Assembly (NCBI RefSeq): GCF_003852315.1
Contig: NZ_CP027762.1
Location: 6,367,501-6,431,500, forward strand
Origin: Pseudomonas sp. LBUM920
GTDB taxonomy: Bacteria > Pseudomonadota > Gammaproteobacteria > Pseudomonadales > Pseudomonadaceae
Direction of reading: 5' to 3'
Length of the DNA: 64,000 nt
The position numbers and the translations under genes are program-made. Positions 35,888 to 43,434 of this stretch are shown here, piece by piece; within the stretch, counting starts at the first letter, position 1, and every line of letters starts with the position of its first letter. The notes beneath the pieces are model-generated. The model searched no databases and was not told the origin of the DNA. It worked only from the letters and a program-made list of their open reading frames with translations.

Positions 35888-36477
35888 TGACCGCTATAGA
35901 CATCATTAAAAAATTCGTCGAAGGCTCTATTTCACCCAAGGAATTCGAAGAAAAAGTCTACGCAGATGCAACTGTCGAAGCGTTGCTGAAAGATGAGAAA
36001 AACTTGCCAGCGTACGTCAGTGAACCTGATCTCTATACCTATGCAATCAGTCAGGACTTTCGAAATTTTGAGTGCATTTACAATGTTCAAACGCTTCTGT
36101 CAGGTGTTCTGAGCAAGCATGGCATTACTCACACGGTGGAAAAAAAGTACGAAAATCTATTTAACCTGACGCTAAAAGTTCAACCAAAGTGGCTGTCCCT
36201 ATCATCCGACTATCTATCGAACCTAATCGAAGAGCAAAAAAATCTGAGTCCGAAAGATTTGCAGTCGTGGTTGAAGGAAAAAATAAAAACTGATTTTCGG
36301 TGTTTGAAAACACAGCCAAAATGGCTTCAAAGCCCCGAATGGCCAATAGAAAGCGGAAAGCCGATGGTTTTCGTGGGGCAGCTCGACATTAGCGAATTGA
36401 GCCACGACAGCGCACAGGCTTACCTTTTTTTTGATGAAGATAAAAAGACCTTCCATACCATCACCCAAGCTTGCTGA
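35887..36477 (+). CDS. Putative immunity protein for Rhs effector 2
   Basis: 196 aa, start overlapping the rhs 2 stop by one base. No signal peptide or membrane helix. The C-terminal third (PKWLQSPEWPIESGKPMVFVGQ, ending FHTITQAC) resembles proteins often found after contact-dependent toxins, but I cannot name the family with certainty. The sequence is markedly AT-rich beside the GC-rich rhs core, with frequent AAA, AAT and TTT codons, a sign that tip and antidote were acquired together. Immunity is inferred from position. Confidence 0.7.
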   Translation: MTAIDIIKKFVEGSISPKEFEEKVYADATVEALLKDEKNLPAYVSEPDLYTYAISQDFRNFECIYNVQTLLSGVLSKHGITHTVEKKYENLFNLTLKVQPKWLSLSSDYLSNLIEEQKNLSPKDLQSWLKEKIKTDFRCLKTQPKWLQSPEWPIESGKPMVFVGQLDISELSHDSAQAYLFFDEDKKTFHTITQAC

Positions 36478-36532
36478 TGAGCAGTTAAGTGGGAAACATT
36501 TAAATTTACAATCAAATAAATCCCTACCCTTT

Positions 36533-37962
36533 GGCAATTCCCAAGCCCTGCGCTTCGCCTACGACGTCCACGGTCAGTTGCTCGCCGAGCGAGTGCCGGC
36601 GGCAAGCTGCAACATCACTACGACGAACTCGAAAACCTGATCCAGACCCAACTGCCGGACGGGCGCTGGCTCAAGCGCCTGTACTACGGCAGCGGCCACC
36701 TGCACCAGATCAACCTCGACGGCCAGGTGATCAGCGATTTCGAACGCGACCGCAGCGGCCGCCTGCGCTCACGTCAACGCCGCCTTAACAGCCAGCCATC
36801 GCTGATGCCTGCGGCGACGCAAAAGCAGTTCGAATACGACCCCGCCGACAACCTGATCGACGGCCCGCAGACGGGCGCCGGGTTAGTGGTGCATAACAAG
36901 CTGCTGACCTATCAGGACAAGCGTTATCGCTACGATGCGTTTGGACGGATGATCGAAAAACGCAGCGCCAAACGCGGCGTGCAGCGGTTTGTGTATGACG
37001 CAGAAAGCCGGTTGGTTGAAGTGCGTAATGAAAGCGGCAGCGTGGTCAGGATGGTCTACGACCCGCTGGGGCGACGGGTTGAAAAAACCGAGCATGGCAG
37101 CGATGGGTATCCGTTGGGGGAAACCCGGTTCACGTGGGATGGGCTGCGGTTGTTGCAGGAGCACAAGCACAGTCAAACCAGTCTTTATGTGTATGAAGAC
37201 GACGGCGGCTATCAACCGTTGGCCCGCGTCGACGGTGACGGCCCACTGCAGAAAATTCGTTACTACCACAACGACCTGAACGGGTTGCCGGAGCAACTGA
37301 CCGAAGCTGACGGACACAGCGTCTGGCAAGCGACTTATCGGGTCTGGGGCAACACGCTGGAAGAGGCGCGCGAACCTTATTACATCGAGGAACAAAATCT
37401 ACGGTTTCAGGGACAGTATCTGGACCGGGAGACGGGGCTGCATTTCAATACGTTCAGGTTTTATGATCCGGATGTGGGGCGGTTTACGACGCCGGATCCC
37501 ATCGGGCTAGCCGGGGGTCATAACTTCTATCAATATGGGCCGAACCCGGTCTCATGGATCGACCCTTGGGGATGGGCCAGCTCAAATCCAGGGGTCTATG
37601 ACGTATCGTACGAAGCCCACATCAACAAAGAAATCTGGCGCTCAAAGGACTCTGTACATTTCGCCGAATCCAACAGACAACTGCATTACGCGATGAAGAA
37701 CGATCCCGCATTGCAAGCAAGTGTCGAAGCAAAACACCCAGGCATCTCAAAATGGGTTGCGCCGAAGAAAAATGGCAAGTTCAGAACAACAGCAATGAAG
37801 GGCTCGACCTGGCATCACCACCCTGTAGTAGGTGGCAATTTGCAGCTGGTCAGTCACGAAGACCACAAAAACCGTCACGGCGACTACCACCCGAAAGGCC
37901 GTAACGGAAAACGAGTAGGCGGCAGAAAAACCTGGGGTGGCGGGTCATCTTGTAGAAAATGA
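36533..37962 (+). pseudogene. Orphan Rhs core tail with a third, intact toxin tip (WHH-type nuclease)
   Basis: A displaced 3' fragment of an rhs gene. Homology to rhs 2 starts abruptly near 36533 (the QALRFAYD segment). One base is missing near 36590 (GCCGAGCGAGTGCC against GCCGAACAAAGTGCC), shifting the frame. Two in-frame losses follow, about 60 bases near 36750 and about 138 near 36858, each between short direct repeats. From 36727 the frame is open to 37962 (411 aa) through the conserved DPIGLAGG and DPWGW cleavage region. The new tip (from about 37576) carries STWHHHPVVGGNLQLVSHEDH, the pattern of the WHH class of HNH/EndoVII nucleases. It has no PAAR, no N-terminus and no clear start site, so it is a silent cassette or needs recombination to be deployed. 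Confidence 0.85.
36864..37538 (+). repeat. Rhs core 3' segment in the orphan (copy 2)
   Basis: Partner of 34847-35518 in rhs 2. Similarity falls off at the DPIGLAGG...NP region and is lost after DPWGW, the standard place where Rhs tips are exchanged. Confidence 0.85.
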
Positions 37963-37972
37963 GGAGTTACTG

Positions 37973-38329
37973 ATGAAAAAGATGCAAGGCATCACCAACC
38001 TGTTCAGCACCGTCAACTCCCATACCGATAACGACTGGGTCTATACCAACCTGGATAAATGGGAAGAAGAACCAGAGAAAGCAATTTTCTACCTCATTTC
38101 CGAGGACGAAATTGACGATCTCGAGGAAGACGATAAAACAGTCGAGAATTCTGCCGGCGAGCTTATCCCCAAGTCCTTGGAAAAAGAAAACGTCGAAACC
38201 TGGCTGGATGTGCAAACGCTTCAAGCCATATTCGAAGTTATTCAAAAGAAGGTTAAGGCGCCAGATAGTGATATTTTGATCCGAGCAATCAATCACTATC
38301 GGGAATACGACGACTTCATGGAAGCCTGA
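37973..38329 (+). CDS. Putative immunity protein for the orphan toxin tip
   Basis: 118 aa from ATG 37973, with GAGGAG seven bases upstream and overlapping the tip's stop region. The protein is strongly acidic (EDEIDDLEEDDK in the middle) with no signal peptide. The C-terminal helix ends AINHYREYDDFMEA. I do not recognise the family with certainty. A small acidic protein directly after a basic nuclease tip fits an immunity role. Its good ribosome site, in contrast to the broken rhs upstream, suggests the antidote may still be made. A strong terminator follows. Confidence 0.68.
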   Translation: MKKMQGITNLFSTVNSHTDNDWVYTNLDKWEEEPEKAIFYLISEDEIDDLEEDDKTVENSAGELIPKSLEKENVETWLDVQTLQAIFEVIQKKVKAPDSDILIRAINHYREYDDFMEA

Positions 38330-38337
38330 TTCCTATC

Positions 38338-38382
38338 CAAAAAATGGGCACCCGACCCAGTCGGCGTGCCCATTTTTTTCCA
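38338..38382. terminator. Bidirectional intrinsic terminator between the T6SS/Rhs region and hup
   Basis: AAAATGGGCAC and GTGCCCATTTT form a long stem with A-rich and T-rich flanks on both sides, so it can end transcription from the immunity gene (rightward) and from hup (leftward). Confidence 0.85.
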
Positions 38383-38410
38383 ACCCGCCTCCCTTCAGAC
38401 GGTACCGCTC

Positions 38411-38686
38411 TTACGGGTTGACGCTGTCTTTGAGCGACTTGCCCGGCTTGAACGCAACGGTGTTGCTGGCCTTGATCTTCACCGGCTCACCGGTTTGCGG
38501 GTTTTTGCCGGTGCGGGCGCCGCGGTGGCGTTGCAGGAAGGTGCCGAATCCAACCAGTGTGACGCTGTCCTTGCGGTGCAGGGCGCCGGTGATTTCTTCG
38601 AGAACGGCGTTGAGTACGCGGTTGGCCTGTTCTTTGGTGAGATCCGCTTTTTCAGCGATGGCGGCTGCGAGTTCTGGTTTACGCAT
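38411..38686 (-). CDS. hupN: HU-family histone-like DNA-binding protein
   Basis: 91 aa, the standard HU length. MRKPELAAAIAEKADLTKEQ at the start, the GFGTF turn, and the beta-arm segment ARTGKNPQTGEPVKIKAS are diagnostic. It is a small dimeric nucleoid protein that bends DNA. Its place beside rubredoxin reductase matches the PA5348-PA5349 order of P. aeruginosa; naming varies (hupA or hupN). It marks the right border of the T6SS island. Confidence 0.94.
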   Translation of the reverse strand: MRKPELAAAIAEKADLTKEQANRVLNAVLEEITGALHRKDSVTLVGFGTFLQRHRGARTGKNPQTGEPVKIKASNTVAFKPGKSLKDSVNP

Positions 38687-38877
38687 AAGTGAAGCCTCTT
38701 TGACGGTTTTTTGTTGTTATGTCCGTGCTGCTCTCTTGTGGAGCAGCGCCCAAGGCGCCGCAGGCTCTACTCTGCGGCAGACGGGAGTGAGGATGGCATG
38801 CCCTCGCACGCTCCGCCAGTCTCGTGGCGACCTTTATAGAGGTAAGAACGTGCTGATTCCGACAGAACGACCGGTAT

Positions 38878-40026
38878 TTACGCCAGTAACGGCGGAAGTT
38901 CTTTGTTCAAGGCCAGTTTTTCCATCACGGCGCTGCCGGTCAGCGCGTAGCCGAGCAGGCGGCCGCTGGCGTCGCGGCACAAGGCCTTGATGTCGGCGCC
39001 CTGCCCTTCGACGCTCCACACGCCTTCGGTGCCGCGTGGCGGTGGCGAAACCACCAGTGGGCAGATCGGGGTTTTCACGGTGATCGGCATCGGCCCGTAG
39101 CTCACGGCCGTGGCGTTGCCGGCCAGGGTCTGGGCCAGGGCGCGGGCGCAGCTCATCAGCGGCATCACATAGAGCAGGTTCAGGCCATCGACCTCGGCGC
39201 AGTCGCCCAACGCGTAGATGTTGGCGTGGGAAGTCTTGAGGTGGCGGTCGACCATGATTCCACGGTTGATTTGCAGGCCGGCGGCGGCGGCCAGGTCCAC
39301 CCTTGGGCGCAGGCCGATGGCCGAAACCACCAGGTCGCAGTGAATCACTTCACCGTCGGACAGGTGCGCTTCCAGGCCATCAGCCGTGCGCTGCAGGCGG
39401 TTGAGCACAGGGCCCAGGTGGAAACGCGCGCCAAGGCCTTCCAGCCCGGCCTGCACGGCAGCGGCTGCCGCCGGGTGCAGCAGGGTCGGCATGACCTGCT
39501 CGCACGGCGCCACCAGGTCGATTTCGTAGCCGCCAAGGATCAGGTCGTTGGCGAACTCACAGCCGATCAGCCCGGCGCCGAGCAGCAGCACCCGGCGTTT
39601 GCCGGCGGCGGCGGCACGAAAGCGTGCGTAATCTTCGAGGTCGTTGATGGGGAAAATCAGCTCAGCCGCGTCGCCTTCGACCGGGACACGCACGGTTTCT
39701 GCGCCCCAGGCCAGGATCAGGTCGCGGTAGATCACCGCTTCCTCGCCGATCCACAGGCGTTTGTGGCCCGGGTCGATGCCGCTGATGCGGGTGTGGGTGC
39801 GCACTTCGGCCTTGAGTTGCTCGGCCATGGCGCCCGGTTCGGCCATGCTCAGGCCGTCGGCTTCCTTGTTCTTGCCAAAGCCGGTGGAGAGCATGGGCTT
39901 GGAGTAGGAGCGCCCGTCATCTGCGGTGATCAGCAGCAACGGGGTCTCGCTATCGAGCTTGCGAAACTCCCGGGCCACGTTGTAACCGGCCAATCCTGTG
40001 CCGATGATCACGACAGGTGCGTTCAT
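38878..40026 (-). CDS. Rubredoxin reductase (NAD(P)H-dependent FAD flavoprotein)
   Basis: 382 aa. It has an N-terminal FAD-binding motif GTGLAGYNVARE (about 9-20), an NAD(H)-binding motif LLGAGLIGCEFAN in the middle, and the second FAD motif NIYALGDCAEV. It passes electrons from NADH to rubredoxin, for alkane hydroxylation or oxidative-stress defence. It lies 36 bases after the rubredoxin gene on the same strand, so the pair is probably one operon. Confidence 0.93.
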   Translation of the reverse strand: MNAPVVIIGTGLAGYNVAREFRKLDSETPLLLITADDGRSYSKPMLSTGFGKNKEADGLSMAEPGAMAEQLKAEVRTHTRISGIDPGHKRLWIGEEAVIYRDLILAWGAETVRVPVEGDAAELIFPINDLEDYARFRAAAAGKRRVLLLGAGLIGCEFANDLILGGYEIDLVAPCEQVMPTLLHPAAAAAVQAGLEGLGARFHLGPVLNRLQRTADGLEAHLSDGEVIHCDLVVSAIGLRPRVDLAAAAGLQINRGIMVDRHLKTSHANIYALGDCAEVDGLNLLYVMPLMSCARALAQTLAGNATAVSYGPMPITVKTPICPLVVSPPPRGTEGVWSVEGQGADIKALCRDASGRLLGYALTGSAVMEKLALNKELPPLLA

Positions 40027-40062
40027 TCCTTTCTCCTTGAAGTACGTTTCAAAAATCGACGA

Positions 40063-40230
40063 TTAACCGATTTCGATCATTTCGAAATCCATTTTGCCCA
40101 CGCCGCAGTCCGGGCACAGCCAGTCTTCCGGAACGTCCTGCCACAGGGTGCCCGGTGCGATACCGTCATCCGGCCAGCCGTCTTTTTCGTCATAGATCAG
40201 GCCGCAGACTACACATTGCCACTTCTTCAT
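40063..40230 (-). CDS. rubA: Rubredoxin
   Basis: 55 aa from the ATG at 40230 with a GAGGAAG Shine-Dalgarno; a longer frame upstream is unsupported. Four cysteines in two CxxC pairs (6, 9 and 39, 42) bind a single iron. Sequence motifs CVVCGLIYDE and DWLCPDCGVGK are standard. It is the electron partner of the reductase encoded next. Confidence 0.96.
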   Translation of the reverse strand: MKKWQCVVCGLIYDEKDGWPDDGIAPGTLWQDVPEDWLCPDCGVGKMDFEMIEIG

Positions 40231-40425
40231 TACTTGCTTCCTCAGGGTCCAGGCATCTTGGCCGACGGTCGATAGACCAACGTTGCCGTGCGGCTCAGGG
40301 CGTTTTGTACTGATCGGAGCCGGCAGATGCAAGCATGTTCGGCGCAAACGGCCGGTTCAGCCCGGCAAAAGCTCAGGATGCCATGGTAAGCTCGCCGCCT
40401 CTTTTGCTGCCAATACTGACTCACC

Positions 40426-40989
40426 GTGCCGCACTCAATCGCCCCTCCCGATGCTTGCCAATGGCTGACCCAGAGCCTTCTGAGCCCACTGCCAGCGCCC
40501 TTGACCCTTGACTGGCTGTTCGACGAAGGCTCGCTGACGCGCCGGCTGACGGGGCTGTCCGACGATGGCTTCAGCGTGACGCCGCTGTTCGAAGGTTGGC
40601 AAGCGCTGCGCGACGATGAATGCGCGGCGCTGAACCTGGCCCCGGCCACTGTCGGTTGGGTGCGCGAGGTGTATCTGCGCGGCCATGGTCAGCCGTGGGT
40701 GTTCGCGCGCAGCGTGGCGGCGCGCAGTGCCTTGCAAGGCGACGGGCTGCACATGGACGAACTGGGCAGCCGTTCGCTGGGCGAGTTGCTGTTTTGCGAC
40801 CACGCCTTCACCCGCCAGGCCATCGAGGTGTGCCACTACCCACGGCAATGGCTGCCGACTGCGGATCAGGCCGACGGGTTGTGGGGACGCCGCTCGCGCT
40901 TTGATCGCGGGTCGCTGAGCGTGCTGGTGGCGGAAATTTTCCTGCCGGGCTTCTGGCAGGCGTTGCATGACCGTGCGGAGAACTACTGA
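40426..40989 (+). CDS. ubiC: Chorismate pyruvate-lyase
   Basis: 187 aa with a GTG start. It converts chorismate to 4-hydroxybenzoate, the first committed step of ubiquinone synthesis. The motifs LDWLFDEGSLTRRL, REVYLRGHGQPWVFARSV, and GRRSRFDRGSLSVLVAEIFLP near the C-terminus fit the UbiC family. The stop overlaps the ubiA ATG (TGATG), matching the shared pathway. Confidence 0.95.
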   Translation: MPHSIAPPDACQWLTQSLLSPLPAPLTLDWLFDEGSLTRRLTGLSDDGFSVTPLFEGWQALRDDECAALNLAPATVGWVREVYLRGHGQPWVFARSVAARSALQGDGLHMDELGSRSLGELLFCDHAFTRQAIEVCHYPRQWLPTADQADGLWGRRSRFDRGSLSVLVAEIFLPGFWQALHDRAENY

Positions 40990-41879
40990 TGTATCAACGT
41001 CTGCTCAAGTCCCTGAACCACCTGAACCCCAGGGCCTGGGATTTCATTCAGTTGACCCGCATGGACAAGCCCATCGGCATTTACCTGCTGTTGTGGCCGA
41101 CGCTGTGGGCGCTGTGGATTGCCGGCAAGGGCTCGCCGTCCCTGCTCAATATCGTGATTTTCGTGCTCGGCGTGGTGCTGACCCGCGCCGGTGGCTGTGT
41201 GATCAATGACTGGGCCGATCGCAAGGTCGACGGCCACGTGAAACGCACCGAACAACGCCCACTGGTGAGCGGCAAGATCAGTTCCAAAGAAGCGCTGGTG
41301 TTTTTTGCGGTGCTGATGGGCATCAGCTTCCTGCTGGTGTTGCTGACCAACGCCACCACCATCCTGCTGTCACTCGGCGGCCTGGCGTTGGCGGCGAGCT
41401 ACCCGTTCATGAAGCGCTACACCTATTACCCGCAAGTGGTACTGGGCGCGGCATTTTCGTGGGGCATGCCGATGGCGTTCACCGCTGAGACCGGTCACCT
41501 GCCTGCCACGGCGTGGCTGCTGTACATCGCCAACCTGTTGTGGACGGTGGGCTATGACACGTATTACGCGATGACCGACCGCGACGACGACTTGAAGATC
41601 GGCGTGAAATCCACTGCCATTCTGTTCGGCGATGCCGACCGCGTGATCATCCTTATGTTGCAAGGTTTGTCGCTGGTCTGCCTGGTGCTGGCGGGTATGC
41701 GGTTCGAGTTGGGCGGCTGGTTCCACCTGGGGTTGCTGGCGGCGGCAGGCTGCTTTGCCTGGGAGTTCTGGTACACCCGCGACAAGGACCGGCTGAAATG
41801 CTTCAAGGCGTTTTTGCACAACCACTGGGCCGGCTTGGCAATTTTTGTCGGGATCGTTGCGGATTACGCGTTTCGTTGA
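40989..41879 (+). CDS. ubiA: 4-hydroxybenzoate octaprenyltransferase
   Basis: 296 aa multi-pass inner-membrane prenyltransferase. The two Mg-diphosphate motifs are NDWADRKVD at 73-81 and DRDDDLKIG in the second half. It attaches the polyprenyl tail to the UbiC product. Several hydrophobic helices follow at regular intervals, giving the usual eight to nine passes. Confidence 0.97.
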   Translation: MYQRLLKSLNHLNPRAWDFIQLTRMDKPIGIYLLLWPTLWALWIAGKGSPSLLNIVIFVLGVVLTRAGGCVINDWADRKVDGHVKRTEQRPLVSGKISSKEALVFFAVLMGISFLLVLLTNATTILLSLGGLALAASYPFMKRYTYYPQVVLGAAFSWGMPMAFTAETGHLPATAWLLYIANLLWTVGYDTYYAMTDRDDDLKIGVKSTAILFGDADRVIILMLQGLSLVCLVLAGMRFELGGWFHLGLLAAAGCFAWEFWYTRDKDRLKCFKAFLHNHWAGLAIFVGIVADYAFR

Positions 41880-41889
41880 CCCTGTGGAG

Positions 41890-42063
41890 AGCGGGCTTGT
41901 TGTGGCGAGCGGGCTTGCCCCGCGTTGGTCCGCGTAGCGGCCCCTCTCAGGGCCACTGTGTTTTGTCACAAAGACCGAGGCGTCAGGTTTCAGGGCTGCT
42001 TCGCAGCCCAACGCGGGGCAAGCCCGCTCGCCACGACAGGCCCTCAGCCCACAACAAGCCCGT
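41890..42063. repeat. Nested REP-like inverted repeat after ubiA
   Basis: An inner pair (GTGGCGAGCGGGCTTGCCCC and its complement ending CTCGCCACG) is bracketed by an outer pair (GCGGGCTTGTTGTGG / CCACAACAAGCCCG). The spacer is about 80 bases. This nested form differs from the simple REP pairs elsewhere in the window. It may serve as a 3' end for both converging genes. Confidence 0.75.
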
Positions 42064-42112
42064 TGCTTTAACCGGCCTGCTCGCCACAACCAGCTCGCTG
42101 GCCGTCAGGTGG

Positions 42113-42493
42113 TCAGGGCTTGGCGACCTTCCAGGCACCGTCCATTTTGCCGTCACCGGTCATGTCACCGGCCTTCTTGTCCATCACGAAGGTGTAAAGC
42201 GGCTTGCCGCTGTAGGCCCATTGGCTTTTTTGATCATCACGGGTGATGACGGTCCACTTGCCCATCGGCTTGTCGGTGGATTCGGCCATCAACGGCGGCC
42301 AGTTGGTGGCGCACTTGTCGTTGCACATGGACTTGTCACCCGAGTCCTTGGCAAAGGTGTAGAGCGTCATGCCCTTGTGGTCCACCAGCATGCCGTCTTT
42401 GGTCATCGCCGGCTCCGCCGCAAACGCCAGTGTCGGCAGCGTCAACGCGGCCGTTACCAGCAGGGCTTTCCAGGAAAAAGTACTGTGAGTCAT
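42113..42493 (-). CDS. Small secreted protein of the COG4315 (Yx[FWY]xxD repeat) family
   Basis: 126 aa from ATG 42493, with an AAGGAAGG-like ribosome site. An N-terminal signal peptide (hydrophobic LLVTAALTLPTLAFA, cleavage near AFA-AE) shows export. The mature part has two copies of the YTF/Y-type motif (LYTFAKDSGDKS and LYTFVMDKKAGD) and conserved CNDKCATNWPP. The function of the family is unknown. It is divergent from phoB, and the PHO box lies between the two genes, so Pho control of this gene is possible. Confidence 0.85.
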   Translation of the reverse strand: MTHSTFSWKALLVTAALTLPTLAFAAEPAMTKDGMLVDHKGMTLYTFAKDSGDKSMCNDKCATNWPPLMAESTDKPMGKWTVITRDDQKSQWAYSGKPLYTFVMDKKAGDMTGDGKMDGAWKVAKP

Positions 42494-42575
42494 CGGAACC
42501 TTCCTTTTGTGGTTGTCAGGATTCGGACCCAAAGGGTAGTCCAGAGTGCCGAGAATTGCCCAAGCGACTAAATTA

Positions 42576-42593
42576 CTGTCACACGACTGCAAT
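42576..42593 (+). promoter_or_regulatory. PHO box upstream of phoB
   Basis: CTGTCAC-ACGA-CTGCAAT matches the two 7-base PhoB half-sites (CTGTCAT) with the correct four-base spacing. A plausible -10 (TTATCTAAT, about 42600-42608) follows. This indicates autoregulation of phoBR under phosphate starvation. Confidence 0.75.
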
Positions 42594-42646
42594 AATTCCG
42601 TTATCTAATGCGGCGCAAGACAGTTAAATGACAAGAGGATTTAGGC

Positions 42647-43336
42647 ATGGTTGGCAGGAGCATTCTGATCGTTGACGACGAAGCGCCCATTCGCGAGATG
42701 ATCGCCGTTGCGTTGGAAATGGCCGGCTATGACTGCCTGGAGGCGGAGAACTCCCAGCAGGCCCATGCCATTATCGTCGACCGCAAGCCGGACCTGATCC
42801 TGCTGGACTGGATGCTGCCCGGCACTTCCGGCATCGAGCTGGCACGCCGCCTCAAGCGTGACGAGCTGACCGGGGACATCCCGATCATCATGCTCACGGC
42901 CAAAGGCGAAGAGGACAACAAGATTCAGGGCCTGGAAGTTGGCGCCGATGACTACATCACCAAGCCATTTTCCCCACGCGAGCTGGTTGCCCGCCTGAAG
43001 GCCGTGCTGCGCCGTGCTGGCCCTACCGATGGCGAAGCGCCGATCGAAGTCGACGGCCTGATCCTGGACCCGATCAGCCACCGCGTGACCATCGATGGCA
43101 AGCCAGCCGAGATGGGCCCGACCGAATACCGTCTGCTGCAATTTTTCATGACCCATCAGGAACGCGCCTACACCCGTGGCCAACTGTTGGACCAGGTGTG
43201 GGGCGGCAATGTGTATGTGGAAGAGCGCACCGTCGACGTGCACATCCGCCGCCTGCGCAAAGCCTTGGGCGACGCCTACGAGAATCTGGTACAAACCGTG
43301 CGCGGCACCGGCTATCGGTTTTCAACCAAAGGTTGA
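42647..43336 (+). CDS. phoB: PhoB, phosphate-regulon response regulator
   Basis: 229 aa. The receiver domain has acidic residues D10-D11, phosphoacceptor D54, T84 and K106. The winged-helix DNA-binding domain (about 130-229) contains ERTVDVHIRRLRKALG and the end VRGTGYRFS. It activates pst, phoBR and other Pho genes by binding PHO boxes when phosphorylated by PhoR. It starts with ATG after AAGAGGA. Confidence 0.98.
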   Translation: MVGRSILIVDDEAPIREMIAVALEMAGYDCLEAENSQQAHAIIVDRKPDLILLDWMLPGTSGIELARRLKRDELTGDIPIIMLTAKGEEDNKIQGLEVGADDYITKPFSPRELVARLKAVLRRAGPTDGEAPIEVDGLILDPISHRVTIDGKPAEMGPTEYRLLQFFMTHQERAYTRGQLLDQVWGGNVYVEERTVDVHIRRLRKALGDAYENLVQTVRGTGYRFSTKG

Positions 43337-43434
43337 AAGCAGCTAAAAGCAGTTAGCTACAAGCGGAGTTGAAGCCCATCCGCTCTGACTTGAAGCTTGC
43401 AGCCTGAAAATTTTCACTGTCCGAAGGACCGATT

